NCBI RefSeq assembly: GCF_007197755.1
Contig: NZ_CP041636.1
Coordinates: forward strand, 904,001-968,000
Reading direction: 5' to 3'
DNA from: Ferrovibrio terrae
GTDB lineage: Bacteria; Pseudomonadota; Alphaproteobacteria; Ferrovibrionales; Ferrovibrionaceae
Length of the DNA: 64,000 nucleotides
The notes below the pieces were generated by a model. That model was not told where the DNA came from, did not search any database, and saw nothing but the letters and a program-made list of their open reading frames with translations. The position numbers and the translations under genes are program-made. Of the stretch, positions 44,548 through 53,099 are shown in pieces. The first letter of the stretch is position 1. The number at the start of each line of letters is the position of its first letter.

Positions 44548-45166
44548 CCAGATTCGCACGCTGGCGATCAGCCTGCTGCTGGCTGGCGTTGTGGCCGGCT
44601 GCGGCTTTCGGCCGCTATACAAGCAGACCGGCAATACCGATACGGTGCGGGACTTCTCACAGATCAGCATCGCACAGCCCGAGGATCGTCCCTCGCAGCA
44701 GCTGCGCAACTTCCTGCTTGATAGCTTGACGCCTTATGGCCAGCCGGACCGTCCGCTGTACCGGCTGGAATACCGTCTCACCGAATCGGTCGGTTCGGTG
44801 TTTGTGACCCGTAGCGAGGAAATCACCCGCAACAATCTGCAGCTCAGCGCATCTGTCTCTCTGCGGGATTATCAGACCGGGGCCATCCGGACCTCGATTT
44901 CGGCAAGCAGCCAGGCCTCGTATAACGTGACCTTGGCGGATTACGCCAATCTGGTCAGCGAAAAGAATGCGCGGGAGCGCGCACTGCGTGACGTCGCCGA
45001 GCAGATCCGCCTGCGTCTGGGCAATTACTTCGACCGCCGTCCGGAAATGGAGCGTCGCGCGCTGGAACGGCAGCGGATGGAGGATCAGCGGTTCAACCCG
45101 CAGCCGCCGGCACAGCCGTTACCCGCGGAACAGCGTCCTGAACTGCAGCGCGGTCTGCTGCAATGA
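44534..45166 (+). CDS. lptE: LPS-assembly lipoprotein LptE
   Basis: Outer-membrane lipoprotein that plugs and stabilises the LptD barrel delivering lipopolysaccharide to the cell surface. The 210-residue precursor has the lipobox [15 protein letters not shown] with Cys at about residue 23; 'CGFRPLY' is a hallmark of LptE in this class. It also has [20 protein letters not shown] and [21 protein letters not shown] Gln/Pro-rich tail ends the protein. The gene overlaps leuS by 14 bp and holA by 4 bp, the conserved leuS-lptE-holA order. Confidence 0.93.
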   Translation: MSWSSQIRTLAISLLLAGVVAGCGFRPLYKQTGNTDTVRDFSQISIAQPEDRPSQQLRNFLLDSLTPYGQPDRPLYRLEYRLTESVGSVFVTRSEEITRNNLQLSASVSLRDYQTGAIRTSISASSQASYNVTLADYANLVSEKNARERALRDVAEQIRLRLGNYFDRRPEMERRALERQRMEDQRFNPQPPAQPLPAEQRPELQRGLLQ

Positions 45167-46179
45167 AGCTGGCCGCGCGCGAGGTCGAGGGCTTCGTCAA
45201 GCGGCCACGACCTGATATCCGCGCGATACTGCTGTTCGGCAGCGATGCCGGCCTGATCCGCGAGCGCGCCAAGGCCATCGCGCAAAGCGCCTGCCCCGAT
45301 CTGAGTGATCCGTTCCGCGTCGTCACGCTGACCGGCGCGCAGTTGCAGGATGATCCGGCCCGGCTGGCTGATGAAGCGGCCGCGATGGCGCTGACCGGTG
45401 GCCGCCGTGTCGTGATGATCTCCGGCGCTGGCGACCGCAATGGCAAGCTGTTTGCCGGATTCTTCGAGGCCGCGATCGGCGATGCACTGATCGTGGTCGA
45501 AGCCGGCGAACTCACGCCGCGCTCGTCCCTGCGCGTCGCTTTCGAAGACGCCGCCATCGGCGTTGCCCTTGGCTGCTACGCTGACGACAACCGCGCGCTG
45601 CAGGGCCTGGCCGAGGATATGATCAAGGAAGCTGGCAAGAAGATCGCGCCGGACGCCATGGCCTATCTGCTCGACAATCTTGGCGCCGACCGCATGATCA
45701 CGCGCGGCGAGATCACCAAGCTGCTGCTCTACAAGGGCGACGAGGCCACGCCGATCAGCCTGGAAGACTGCGAAGCCGTGATCGGCGACAGCTCCACGCT
45801 GTTCCTGGATGACGCCGCCTTTGCCGCATTCGGCGGCGACTTCAACCACCTGACCGATGCGTTGACGCGCTGCGAAGGCGCCGGTGAATCGCCGGTGGCG
45901 ATTTTGCGCGTGGCGCAGAAGCACGGCCAAAAGTTGCATCTGGCTGCCGCCAGCCGCGAGGCCGGCAATGTGATGGATCCGAAACGGCTGGGCGTGCACT
46001 GGACGCGCAGCGCCGGATTCGAGAAGCAGATGCGCCAGTGGTCGAGCGACCGTCTGATGCGTGCGCTGGAAATCCTCACCGATGCCGAACTGATGGCCAA
46101 GAGCACCGGCATGCCGGCGGCCAGCGCCTGCGGCGACGCCCTGCTGCGCATCGCGCGCGCTGCCCAGGTGAAGCGCTAA
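45163..46179 (+). CDS. holA: DNA polymerase III delta subunit HolA
   Basis: Clamp-loader subunit that opens the beta sliding clamp. The 338-residue protein begins LAAREVEGFVKRPRPDIRAI and has the DNA_pol3_delta features ILLFGSDAGLIRERAKAIAQ, LLDNLGADRMITRGEITKLL and a C-terminal helical collar domain (RLMRALEILTDAELMAKSTG). Length fits. Translation is coupled to lptE by a 4-bp overlap, and the gene ends directly against the convergent WD40 gene, sharing no spacer. Confidence 0.94.
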   Translation: MKLAAREVEGFVKRPRPDIRAILLFGSDAGLIRERAKAIAQSACPDLSDPFRVVTLTGAQLQDDPARLADEAAAMALTGGRRVVMISGAGDRNGKLFAGFFEAAIGDALIVVEAGELTPRSSLRVAFEDAAIGVALGCYADDNRALQGLAEDMIKEAGKKIAPDAMAYLLDNLGADRMITRGEITKLLLYKGDEATPISLEDCEAVIGDSSTLFLDDAAFAAFGGDFNHLTDALTRCEGAGESPVAILRVAQKHGQKLHLAAASREAGNVMDPKRLGVHWTRSAGFEKQMRQWSSDRLMRALEILTDAELMAKSTGMPAASACGDALLRIARAAQVKR

Positions 46180-47220
46180 TCACTCACCGAAATCGAGGAT
46201 GCCGGCCGAGCCGTCTTCGCCGCCGGCGATCAGGTAACGGCCGTCGCGGCTCCAGGTCAGCGCCGTCACCGGAGAGCGACCGAGCTGTTCCATGTCGATA
46301 CTGGTTTCATCATTCACGCGTCCGAGCTTGATCAGGCCGTTCACGTCGCCTGACGCCACCATGCCCAGTCGCGGATGGAAGGCAACGGCGGTGACGACGG
46401 CGCCGCGATTGAGCTCCATCGGCGCGGTGCCCATCGGGCCCTTGCCCTTGCAATCCCACACCACCACCACTTCGGCGCCCGAGGTGGCGAGCCAGCGGCC
46501 ATCCTTCGACCAGCTCAGACTGCGCGGCTTGTTCGGATAGCCGCTCATGCGCATATCGGCGCTGTCCGACAGCCGCCAGCCATGCATCTCGTTTTCCTGC
46601 GTCGCCGTCATGACGAACTTGCCGTCCGGCGACCAGGTGACCGTGAGATGCGAGCTTTTCCAGTTCAGCCGCTTGGCCGGCTGGGTTTCCGCCTTGCACC
46701 ACCACAACGACACGCCGCCGTAATGCGACACCGCAAAGCGCTTGCCTTTGGGATTGAAGGCCAGCCCGGTGACCGTGCTGGGATGATCGTCGAAGGTGGC
46801 CACCGGTTCGCCGCGTGCATTCAGCAGGCCGACGCGCTTGCCGGCGCCATACACGATGCCGCCTTCGGAGACCGCAAGCTGTTCGATCCATTTGCGCGGC
46901 ACCGTTGCCAACTCCTGGCCCTCGCCGCTCACCGTCGTCAGCATCAGACGGCCGTCATCGCCGCCGGAGACGAAGCCTTCGCCATCGGGCGCGGCGGCCA
47001 GGCACAGCAGCGTGGCATCGGGATGCGCGATCAGCCGCCGCGTGGTTTCGGCCTCCGGATTGTCGAACGGCCGCAGCGCGATCGAACCGTCGCCCAGGCC
47101 GAAGCCGGCATGGCCGGCAGATTCAGCGGAGGCCACGGCCACCACGCCAGACTTGAACTGCCAGAGATAGGCCCGGAATCCGATCTGCGCGCCGGGTGCT
47201 GCGGTCTGTGCGGTCGACAT
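46180..47220 (-). CDS. WD40-repeat protein (partner of CobW-type chaperone)
   Basis: A 346-residue protein made of WD40-like blades, each carrying the A/S-x-x-G-x-x-x-x-S-G-G-D pattern; examples are CLAAAPDGEGFVSGGDDGRL, LTVTWSPDGKFVMTATQENE and ALTWSRDGRYLIAGGEDGSA near the C-terminus. No catalytic domain is present. Its start overlaps the CobW stop by 1 bp (TGATG), so the pair is translationally coupled; a cobW-WD40 pair is recurrent in alphaproteobacteria and suggests that it helps zinc or other metal trafficking. That function is inference from context. ATG 47,220 is chosen over a site four codons upstream. Confidence 0.82.
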   Translation of the reverse strand: MSTAQTAAPGAQIGFRAYLWQFKSGVVAVASAESAGHAGFGLGDGSIALRPFDNPEAETTRRLIAHPDATLLCLAAAPDGEGFVSGGDDGRLMLTTVSGEGQELATVPRKWIEQLAVSEGGIVYGAGKRVGLLNARGEPVATFDDHPSTVTGLAFNPKGKRFAVSHYGGVSLWWCKAETQPAKRLNWKSSHLTVTWSPDGKFVMTATQENEMHGWRLSDSADMRMSGYPNKPRSLSWSKDGRWLATSGAEVVVVWDCKGKGPMGTAPMELNRGAVVTAVAFHPRLGMVASGDVNGLIKLGRVNDETSIDMEQLGRSPVTALTWSRDGRYLIAGGEDGSAGILDFGE

Positions 47221-48359
47221 CAGGCGCGGCAACCCTCAAAGCCCTTCTGCAGGGCGTCGCGATCCAGCTCACGGCCGATGAAGACCAGCCGCGAGAAGCG
47301 GTCTTCGTCGCTGCGCCAGTCGCGCTGGAAGTCGCCGTCCTTGATCATATGCACCGCCTGGAAGACGAAGCGCTTGTCGCTGCCCTTGAAATCCAGGATG
47401 CCCTTGCTGCGCAGGATGTCCTGGCCCTGGGTGGCCAGCAGTTCGCTGATCCAGGCATCGAATTTGCGCGAATCGACCGGCGTGTCGAGCTTGAGCGACA
47501 CGCTCTTGACGGTGGTGTCGTGGATGCTGTCGCCGTGATCGTGGCCGCAATGTTCGTCATGCACATGGCCGGCTTCGCCATGCGCCGGATTGTGATGATG
47601 GCCGTGATCATGCCCATGGTCATGATGGTGGTGATCATGGCCACAATGGTCGTCATGCACATGCCCGGCTTCGCCATGCGCCGGATTGTTCTTCAGGAAA
47701 TCCGGCTCGAGATCGAGGATGCGGTTGAGGTCGAAGGCGCCGCGGTCCAGCACCTTGTCCAGCGCGACGTCGCAGCGGGTCGCGTGATGGATCTGCGCGA
47801 AACGATTGACGCTGCGGATACGGCGCTCGACCTCGGCCAGTTCGGCCGGGCTGACCAGATCGGTCTTGTTCAGCACGATCACATCGGCAAAGGCGATCTG
47901 TTCTTCCGCTTCGCGGCTGTCCTTCAGGCGCGCCGGCAGATGGCGCGCATCCACCACGGTCACGATGGAATCGAGGCGCGCGCGGCGCGACACGTCGTCA
48001 TCGACAAAGAAGGTCTGCGCCACCGGGCCGGGATCGGCGAGGCCGGTGGTTTCCACCACGATGGCATCGAAACGATCCTTGCGCTTGAACAGGCCCTCGA
48101 TGATGCGGATCAGGTCGCCGCGCACGGTGCAGCAGATGCAGCCGTTGTTCATTTCGAAGACTTCTTCATCGGCATCCACGACCAGCTCGTTGTCGATGCC
48201 GATTTCACCGAATTCATTGATGATGACGGCGTATTTCTTGCCGTGATTCTCGGTCAGGATGCGGTTCAGCAGGGTGGTCTTGCCGGCACCCAGATAGCCG
48301 GTCAGAACGGTGACGGGCGTCTTGCTGAAATCGGCCGAGGAAGGCAATGACTGCGACAT
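47220..48359 (-). CDS. CobW/COG0523-family GTP-dependent metal chaperone
   Basis: G3E P-loop GTPase that delivers metal, most often zinc under starvation, to client proteins. The 379-residue protein has Walker A GYLGAGKTTLL (21-31), the metal-binding CxCC motif NNGCICCTVR (71-80), Walker B ETTGLADP, and the NKTD guanine motif. A His-rich loop (about 225-280) contains two near-identical 20-residue copies, each with NPAHGEAGHVHD followed by HCGHDH. The CobW_C domain follows. A palindrome resembling a Zur site lies 28 bp upstream, which would fit zinc-responsive expression. Confidence 0.9.
   Translation of the reverse strand: MSQSLPSSADFSKTPVTVLTGYLGAGKTTLLNRILTENHGKKYAVIINEFGEIGIDNELVVDADEEVFEMNNGCICCTVRGDLIRIIEGLFKRKDRFDAIVVETTGLADPGPVAQTFFVDDDVSRRARLDSIVTVVDARHLPARLKDSREAEEQIAFADVIVLNKTDLVSPAELAEVERRIRSVNRFAQIHHATRCDVALDKVLDRGAFDLNRILDLEPDFLKNNPAHGEAGHVHDDHCGHDHHHHDHGHDHGHHHNPAHGEAGHVHDEHCGHDHGDSIHDTTVKSVSLKLDTPVDSRKFDAWISELLATQGQDILRSKGILDFKGSDKRFVFQAVHMIKDGDFQRDWRSDEDRFSRLVFIGRELDRDALQKGFEGCRA
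47532..47687 (-). repeat. Tandem duplication inside the CobW His-rich loop
   Basis: Two 60-bp copies, 47,628-47,687 and 47,532-47,591, encode residues 225-244 and 257-276. They differ in a few bases (Asp/Glu in one position) and are separated by a 12-residue spacer of His/Asp. It is a recent in-frame duplication enlarging the metal-binding loop. Confidence 0.85.
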
Positions 48360-48386
48360 AAGCGGATATCTCCGGCCGGTCCGGCC

Positions 48387-48398
48387 ATGCTATTGCAT
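48387..48398 (-). promoter_or_regulatory. Zur-like palindrome upstream of cobW
   Basis: ATGCTATTGCAT is an imperfect palindrome with the ATG..AT..CAT pattern of alphaproteobacterial Zur boxes. It lies 28 bp before the cobW ATG. The match is short, so this is a candidate only. Confidence 0.3.
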
Positions 48399-48478
48399 TG
48401 TGGAATTTGGGCGTAACCATAGTGGCCTGAAGATTGAAGTCCAGCCTTCCGGGCCGCGTTGCCAAGTGTCAGAAACTC

Positions 48479-49015
48479 ATGACGAAAAACCGTGCCACCT
48501 ACAGCCTGACCCTGCCCAGCCCACTGGGCTCGCTCACCGTCTTTGCCACCAGCCAGGCCATCGTGAAGCTGGATTGGGGCGGCCGGGGTGCCCAGAAGGC
48601 CTCCTGGTCGGCGGATACCGACACGCCGCCCGAGGCCCAGGCCCTGCTGGATGAGGCCGGCCGCCAGCTGGCGGCCTATTTCGCCGATGGCAAAACCAGC
48701 TTCGACCTGCCGCTCGATCCGGCCGGCACCGAATTCCAGCAGGCCGTGTGGGATTTCATGCTGGCGATTCCGGCCGGACGCACGCGCAGCTATGGCGAAG
48801 CCGCCAGCGCCGTGGGCACCGGCACGGCGGATGCCCGCGCGGTGGGCAGCGCCTGCGGCGCCAATCCGATCCCGGTGATCATCCCCTGCCACCGGATTCT
48901 CGCGGCGGGCGGCGATGCCGGCGGCTATTCCGGCAAGGGCGGGCTGGAGACCAAACGCTGGCTGCTGCGCCATGAAGGCGCTTACGTTCCCTCGGAGCAG
49001 GTCAGCCTGTTCTGA
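48479..49015 (+). CDS. ogt: Methylated-DNA-[protein]-cysteine S-methyltransferase
   Basis: Suicide DNA-repair enzyme that removes methyl groups from O6-methylguanine. The 178-residue protein has an N-terminal ribonuclease-like domain and the DNA-binding and active-site domain: TEFQQAVWDFMLAIPAGRTR, YGEAASAVG, then the catalytic IPCHRIL (acceptor Cys). It ends GLETKRWLLRHEGA. It lacks the Ada regulatory half, so ogt is the better name. ATG 48,479 is chosen; the frame continues upstream without a ribosome site. It is divergent from cobW. Confidence 0.93.
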   Translation: MTKNRATYSLTLPSPLGSLTVFATSQAIVKLDWGGRGAQKASWSADTDTPPEAQALLDEAGRQLAAYFADGKTSFDLPLDPAGTEFQQAVWDFMLAIPAGRTRSYGEAASAVGTGTADARAVGSACGANPIPVIIPCHRILAAGGDAGGYSGKGGLETKRWLLRHEGAYVPSEQVSLF

Positions 49016-49133
49016 TTTTCCCCAAATTGATTTCCGGGGCGTAACCTGCTTTCACGGTCACCGCTCTGTCGGTTGCCGCACCGCGCCGCCCTGCCTAATG
49101 TTCTTCCCGGTTTTCAGACAGGGAGAGAGCGCA

Positions 49134-49832
49134 ATGGCAAAGACGGTCACGATCAATGCCCATGATGGCGGCAGCTTCAGCGCCTATGTGGCGGGAGACC
49201 AGAATGTCAGCAAGGGGGGCCCTGGCATCCTCGTCATCCAGGAAATCTTCGGCATCAACGAAGTGATGCGCGACATCTGCGACGACCTGGCCGCGCAGGG
49301 CTATGTCGCGCTCTGTCCCGACCTGTTCTGGCGCCAGGAACCCGGCGTCGACATCACCGACAAGACGAAGGAACACTGGGACAAGGCATTTGCCCTGTTC
49401 GGTGGCTTCAATGTCGATCTCGGCATTGCCGACCTGAAGTCGTCGCTGAGCGCTTTGCGCCAGCTGACCGGCGGTAAGGTCGGCACGGTCGGCTACTGCC
49501 TCGGCGGCAAGCTGGCTTTCCTGATGGCGGCGCGCAGCGACGTGGATGCCGCCGTCTCCTATTACGGCGTCGGACTGGCCGACCATACCGGCGAAGTGGC
49601 GAATATCAAAAAGCCGCTGCTGATGCATGTCGCCACCGAAGACAAGTTCGTACCCAAGGACCAGCAGGCCAAGGTGAAAGCCGCCGTGGCCGGAAATTCC
49701 AACGTGACGCTGCACGAATACCAAGGCAACGACCATGCCTTCGCCCGCGTCGGCGGCGAGCATTACGACCAGGCGGCCGCCTACGCTGCGAATACGCGCA
49801 CGGCCAATTTCTTCAAGTCGCACCTTTCCTGA
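49134..49832 (+). CDS. Dienelactone hydrolase family protein
   Basis: A 232-residue cytoplasmic alpha/beta hydrolase. It has the family signatures GILVIQEIFGINEVMRDICD, the nucleophile elbow GYCLGG with the Cys typical of dienelactone hydrolases, and the Asp and His in ATEDKFVPKDQQ and YQGNDHAFAR. True carboxymethylenebutenolidase activity is possible, but most single genomic copies have unknown substrates. ATG 49,134 follows GGGAGAGAGC. Ogt lies upstream, and quinone oxidoreductase starts 25 bp downstream. Confidence 0.9.
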   Translation: MAKTVTINAHDGGSFSAYVAGDQNVSKGGPGILVIQEIFGINEVMRDICDDLAAQGYVALCPDLFWRQEPGVDITDKTKEHWDKAFALFGGFNVDLGIADLKSSLSALRQLTGGKVGTVGYCLGGKLAFLMAARSDVDAAVSYYGVGLADHTGEVANIKKPLLMHVATEDKFVPKDQQAKVKAAVAGNSNVTLHEYQGNDHAFARVGGEHYDQAAAYAANTRTANFFKSHLS

Positions 49833-49857
49833 TCGAACAAGAGAAAGCCCAGATACA

Positions 49858-50832
49858 ATGGTTCACGCGATCCGCATTCACGCACCCGGTGGCCCCGAGC
49901 AGATGAAATGGGAAGAGGTTGAGGTCGGCGCGCCCGGCCCCGGCCAGATCCGGCTCAAGACTACCGCTGCCGGCCTGAATTACATCGACACCTATCATCG
50001 CACCGGCCTGTACAAGCTGCCGCTGCCGCTCACGCTTGGCATGGAAGGCGCAGGCACCGTCACCGCCGTGGGCGATGGCGTGACCGACATCAAGGTCGGC
50101 GATCGGGTCGCCTATGCCTCGGCGCCGCTCGGCTCGTATTCGGAAGAGCGCCTGATGCAGGCCGACCGCGTCGTCGTGCTGCCGCAGGGCATATCCGACC
50201 AGACCGCCGCCGCCATCATGCTGAAGGGCATGACAACCGAGTATCTCGTGCAGCGCACCTACAAGGTGAAGCCGGGCGACACCGTGCTGTTCCATGCCGC
50301 CGCAGGCGGCGTGGGCCTGCTGTTCGGCCAGTGGGCCAAGGCGCTGGGCGCCACCGTGATCGGCACGGTGGGCAGCGAGGACAAGGCGAAACTGGCCAGG
50401 GCGCATGGCTACGATCACATCATCAACTACCGCACCGAGAACTTCGCCGAGCGCGTGAAGGAACTCACCAAGGATGCCGGTGTGCCGGTCGTGTATGACG
50501 GCGTCGGCAAGGATACCTGGGCCGGCTCGCTCGACTGCCTCTCGCCCTTCGGCCTGATGGTCAGCTTCGGCAATGCCTCGGGTCCGGTGCCGCCCTTCGA
50601 GATCGCCACGCTGGCCGGCAAGGGCTCGCTCTATGTGACGCGCCCTACGCTGGTCACCTATACGGCCAAGCGAGCCGATCTGGTCAATTCGGCCAAGGCG
50701 CTGTTCGACGTGGTGTCGAGCGGCAAGGTGAAGGTGGAAGTGCCGCAGACCTATGCACTGAAGGATGCGGCCAAGGCACATGCCGACCTGGAAGCGCGCA
50801 AAACGACCGGCTCGACACTGCTGCTGCCGTAA
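49858..50832 (+). CDS. Quinone oxidoreductase (zinc-free MDR, NADPH-dependent)
   Basis: Medium-chain dehydrogenase/reductase of the QOR type that reduces quinones with NADPH. The 324-residue protein has no structural or catalytic zinc cysteines. The N-terminal GroES-like domain contains GLNYIDTYHRTGLYKLPLPL and GMEGAGTVTAVGDGV; the Rossmann fold has FHAAAGGVGLLFGQWAKALG and the nucleotide-binding GTVGSEDKAKLARAHG. It is 25 bp after the dienelactone hydrolase gene, so probably co-transcribed. Confidence 0.93.
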   Translation: MVHAIRIHAPGGPEQMKWEEVEVGAPGPGQIRLKTTAAGLNYIDTYHRTGLYKLPLPLTLGMEGAGTVTAVGDGVTDIKVGDRVAYASAPLGSYSEERLMQADRVVVLPQGISDQTAAAIMLKGMTTEYLVQRTYKVKPGDTVLFHAAAGGVGLLFGQWAKALGATVIGTVGSEDKAKLARAHGYDHIINYRTENFAERVKELTKDAGVPVVYDGVGKDTWAGSLDCLSPFGLMVSFGNASGPVPPFEIATLAGKGSLYVTRPTLVTYTAKRADLVNSAKALFDVVSSGKVKVEVPQTYALKDAAKAHADLEARKTTGSTLLLP

Positions 50833-50837
50833 GTCAT

Positions 50838-50965
50838 TCGTCGTCCCGGCGAAAGCGGGACCCCCGTCTTTCCGTCGGGCTGGATGCCCGCCTTCGCGGG
50901 CATGACAAGGTAAATAAAGGCCGTCACCCCGGCCAAGCGCAGCGCGAGCCGGGGTGATGATCCTT
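50838..50965. repeat. REP-like intergenic palindromes
   Basis: Three hairpins in a row: tcccggcgaaagcggga, atgcccgccttcgcgggcat, and caccccgg..ccggggtg. Such GC-rich palindromes (with aaagcggga-type cores) recur between genes in many proteobacteria. There is no ORF. They separate the oxidoreductase gene from sbtA and may also end its transcript. Confidence 0.7.
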
Positions 50966-51020
50966 GAGAATGGCCCTGAGCCTTTCGCCGCCGCGCGGCC
51001 TGCGCCATGCTGCTGTCCTC

Positions 51021-52007
51021 ATGACCGAGCTTCTGCATCTCGCCGCCGGCAACCTGCTGTCGCCGATGATCCTGGCCTTCGTGCTGGGCGCGGTCGCAGC
51101 CTTTGTCCGCTCCGATCTGGAAATCCCCGAAGGCGCCGCCAAGGCGCTGGCGATCTATCTGATGTTCGCCATCGGCTTCAAGGGCGGCGTCGCCATGCAT
51201 GCCGCCAGCGGCTGGGCACTGGCCGGCGCGATCATGGCCGCTCTCGCGCTCAGCCTGGCGCTGCCGCTGATCGCCTTCGTGCTGCTGCGCGGCGTGTGGC
51301 AGCAGAACCGCACGAACGCCGCGGCCATCGCCGCGCATTACGGATCGATCAGCATCGTCACCTTCGTGACGGCCGCCGAATTCCTGCGCAGCCGCGACAT
51401 TCCGTATGAAGGCTACCTCGTCGCCATGACGGCTGTCATGGAAACGCCGGCGATCCTGATCGGCCTGATGCTGGCAGGAGGGCAGAAGAGCCCCGGCATG
51501 CCGGATCGAACCAGCGAACGCGGCGCGCTGTTCCGCGAGGTGCTGGTGAACGGCTCGGTGATGTTGCTGATGGGCGGCTTCGCCATCGGCTGGATCACCG
51601 GCGATGCCGGGCTGGCCAAGATCAGGCCTTTCGTCGCCGACCTGTTCAACGGCGCGCTCTGCATCTTCCTGCTCGATATGGGTCTGGTCGCCGTGCGCCA
51701 GGGCCGCGCCGCACGGCAGTTCCCCAAGGCGCTGATCCTGTTCGGTCTGGTCATGCCGCCGATAGGCGCGACCTGTGGTTTTCTCGCGGCGGCCGCACTG
51801 GGCCTAAGCGCGGGTGGCGCCATGCTGCTGGCCGTACTGGCCGCATCTGCGTCGTATATCGCCGTGCCGGCCGCCATGCGACTGGCGCTGCCGGCGGCCA
51901 ATCCCTCGCTGTCGGTGACACTGGCGCTGGCGATCACTTTCCCGTTCAATGTCGCCATCGGCCTGCCGCTCTACCTCACCGTGGCGCAGCGGCTGTTCGG
52001 AGGCTGA
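51021..52007 (+). CDS. sbtA: SbtA-type sodium-dependent bicarbonate transporter
   Basis: Inner-membrane permease of the SbtA family, originally the high-affinity Na+/bicarbonate symporter of cyanobacteria. The 328-residue protein has about ten membrane segments with an inverted repeat, including the signature IYLMFAIGFKGGVAMHAASG, AIAAHYGSISIVTFVTAAEF and the C-terminal ASASYIAVPAAMRLALPAAN. The start is ATG 51,021; an upstream in-frame ATG belongs to the REP region. The very next gene is a PII-like SbtB, the usual regulator. Whether it takes bicarbonate here is inferred from family and pairing. Confidence 0.88.
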   Translation: MTELLHLAAGNLLSPMILAFVLGAVAAFVRSDLEIPEGAAKALAIYLMFAIGFKGGVAMHAASGWALAGAIMAALALSLALPLIAFVLLRGVWQQNRTNAAAIAAHYGSISIVTFVTAAEFLRSRDIPYEGYLVAMTAVMETPAILIGLMLAGGQKSPGMPDRTSERGALFREVLVNGSVMLLMGGFAIGWITGDAGLAKIRPFVADLFNGALCIFLLDMGLVAVRQGRAARQFPKALILFGLVMPPIGATCGFLAAAALGLSAGGAMLLAVLAASASYIAVPAAMRLALPAANPSLSVTLALAITFPFNVAIGLPLYLTVAQRLFGG

Positions 52008-52008
52008 C

Positions 52009-52314
52009 ATGGCACATCCGCGCAAGAAGATCGAGATCATCGTCGAAGCGCCACTGCAAAAGCCGGTGCTGGACTGGCTGTCGGCCCAGGGCGTGAAGGG
52101 CTGGAGCCTGTTTCCGCGCGTGATCGGCGGCGGCAAACATGGCGAACGCAGCGGCGACGACATCACCCGCGCCTTCGACAATGTGATGATCGTGGCGGTG
52201 GCCACCGAGCCGGTGGCACGCGTCGTGCTGGATGGTTTCCACACCCGCTTCGCCGATGCGGTGGCGGTGGTCTACATCTCTGATGTCGAAGTCTCGCGCG
52301 CGGATCGTTTTTGA
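52009..52314 (+). CDS. sbtB: PII-like regulator SbtB
   Basis: A 101-residue protein of the PII-like SbtB group that binds adenine nucleotides (cAMP, AMP, ATP) and modulates SbtA. It shows IEIIVEAPLQKPVLDWLSAQ, then SLFPRVIGGGKHGERSGDDI in place of the PII T-loop, and NVMIVAVATEPVARVVLDGF. It has no C-terminal CGPC redox hairpin. It begins 1 bp after the sbtA stop. A PII-like protein with an unknown partner is the alternative. Confidence 0.82.
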   Translation: MAHPRKKIEIIVEAPLQKPVLDWLSAQGVKGWSLFPRVIGGGKHGERSGDDITRAFDNVMIVAVATEPVARVVLDGFHTRFADAVAVVYISDVEVSRADRF

Positions 52315-52316
52315 TC

Positions 52317-53057
52317 ATGACCAAGCTTCCGGTCGATACCAAATCCCCCGCGCAGCAGGCCCGCGCGGTGGCGCGCGCCTGCAGGACCGCCAGCCTGGCG
52401 ACGACGATGAGCGGTCAGAACGGGCAACCTTACGCATCGCTGGTGCTGGTGGCCTTTGACCATGATGCGGCGCCGCTCCTGCTGATCTCGCGGCTGGCCG
52501 AGCATACCAAGAACCTGATCAGCAACGACCGCGCGTCGCTGCTCTGCGACGGTACGGCCGGCTTCGCCGAACCTCTGACCGGCCCGCGCGTGTCGCTGCT
52601 CGGCCGCGCGGTGAAGACCGAGGATCCGCGCCACCGCGCCCGTTTCCTGGCGCGGCATCCCTCGGCCGAAATGTATGCCGGCTTCGGCGATTTCGCCTTC
52701 TATCGGCTCGCCGTCGAGCGCGCGCATATCGTGGCCGGCTTTGGCAAAATCCACTGGCTCGACGATTATACATACGCTGGCGAATCCGACAGGCTGATCG
52801 ATGCGGAAGCCGGCATCCTCGAACATATGAACGCCGACCATGCCGATGCCGTGCAGCTCTATGCTTCGAGGCTGCTCGGCCGTGCCGGCGATGGCTGGAG
52901 CCTGTGCGGCATTGATGCCGAAGGCTGCGACCTGATCAGGGCCGATGAAGACCATGGCGGCGAACTGGCGCGGTTGAATTTCGGCAAGACGATTGCCACC
53001 GCCGAAGACGCCCGCATCGAACTGGTGCGGCTGGTGAAGCAGGCGCGCAACGCATAA
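52317..53057 (+). CDS. HugZ-like / DUF2470 FMN-binding split-barrel protein
   Basis: A 246-residue protein with a pyridoxamine-phosphate-oxidase-like split barrel (residues 15-150, CRTASLATTMSGQNGQPYAS and LLCDGTAGFAEPLTGPRVSL) and a C-terminal DUF2470 domain (LIDAEAGILEHMNADHADAV). This architecture matches the HugZ family, which includes heme oxygenases in some pathogens, and also untested general flavoproteins. ATG 52,317 follows a weak site 2 bp after sbtB. Heme degradation here is possible but unproven. Confidence 0.8.
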   Translation: MTKLPVDTKSPAQQARAVARACRTASLATTMSGQNGQPYASLVLVAFDHDAAPLLLISRLAEHTKNLISNDRASLLCDGTAGFAEPLTGPRVSLLGRAVKTEDPRHRARFLARHPSAEMYAGFGDFAFYRLAVERAHIVAGFGKIHWLDDYTYAGESDRLIDAEAGILEHMNADHADAVQLYASRLLGRAGDGWSLCGIDAEGCDLIRADEDHGGELARLNFGKTIATAEDARIELVRLVKQARNA

Positions 53058-53099
53058 CCGCTGCGCCGGACGGCGCGATCTGCTAGGCTCGCCGCAATC

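Noticed and set aside
47532-47687. Repeats resembling a CRISPR array
   Set aside because: Only two copies, both in frame inside CobW and encoding His-rich residues.
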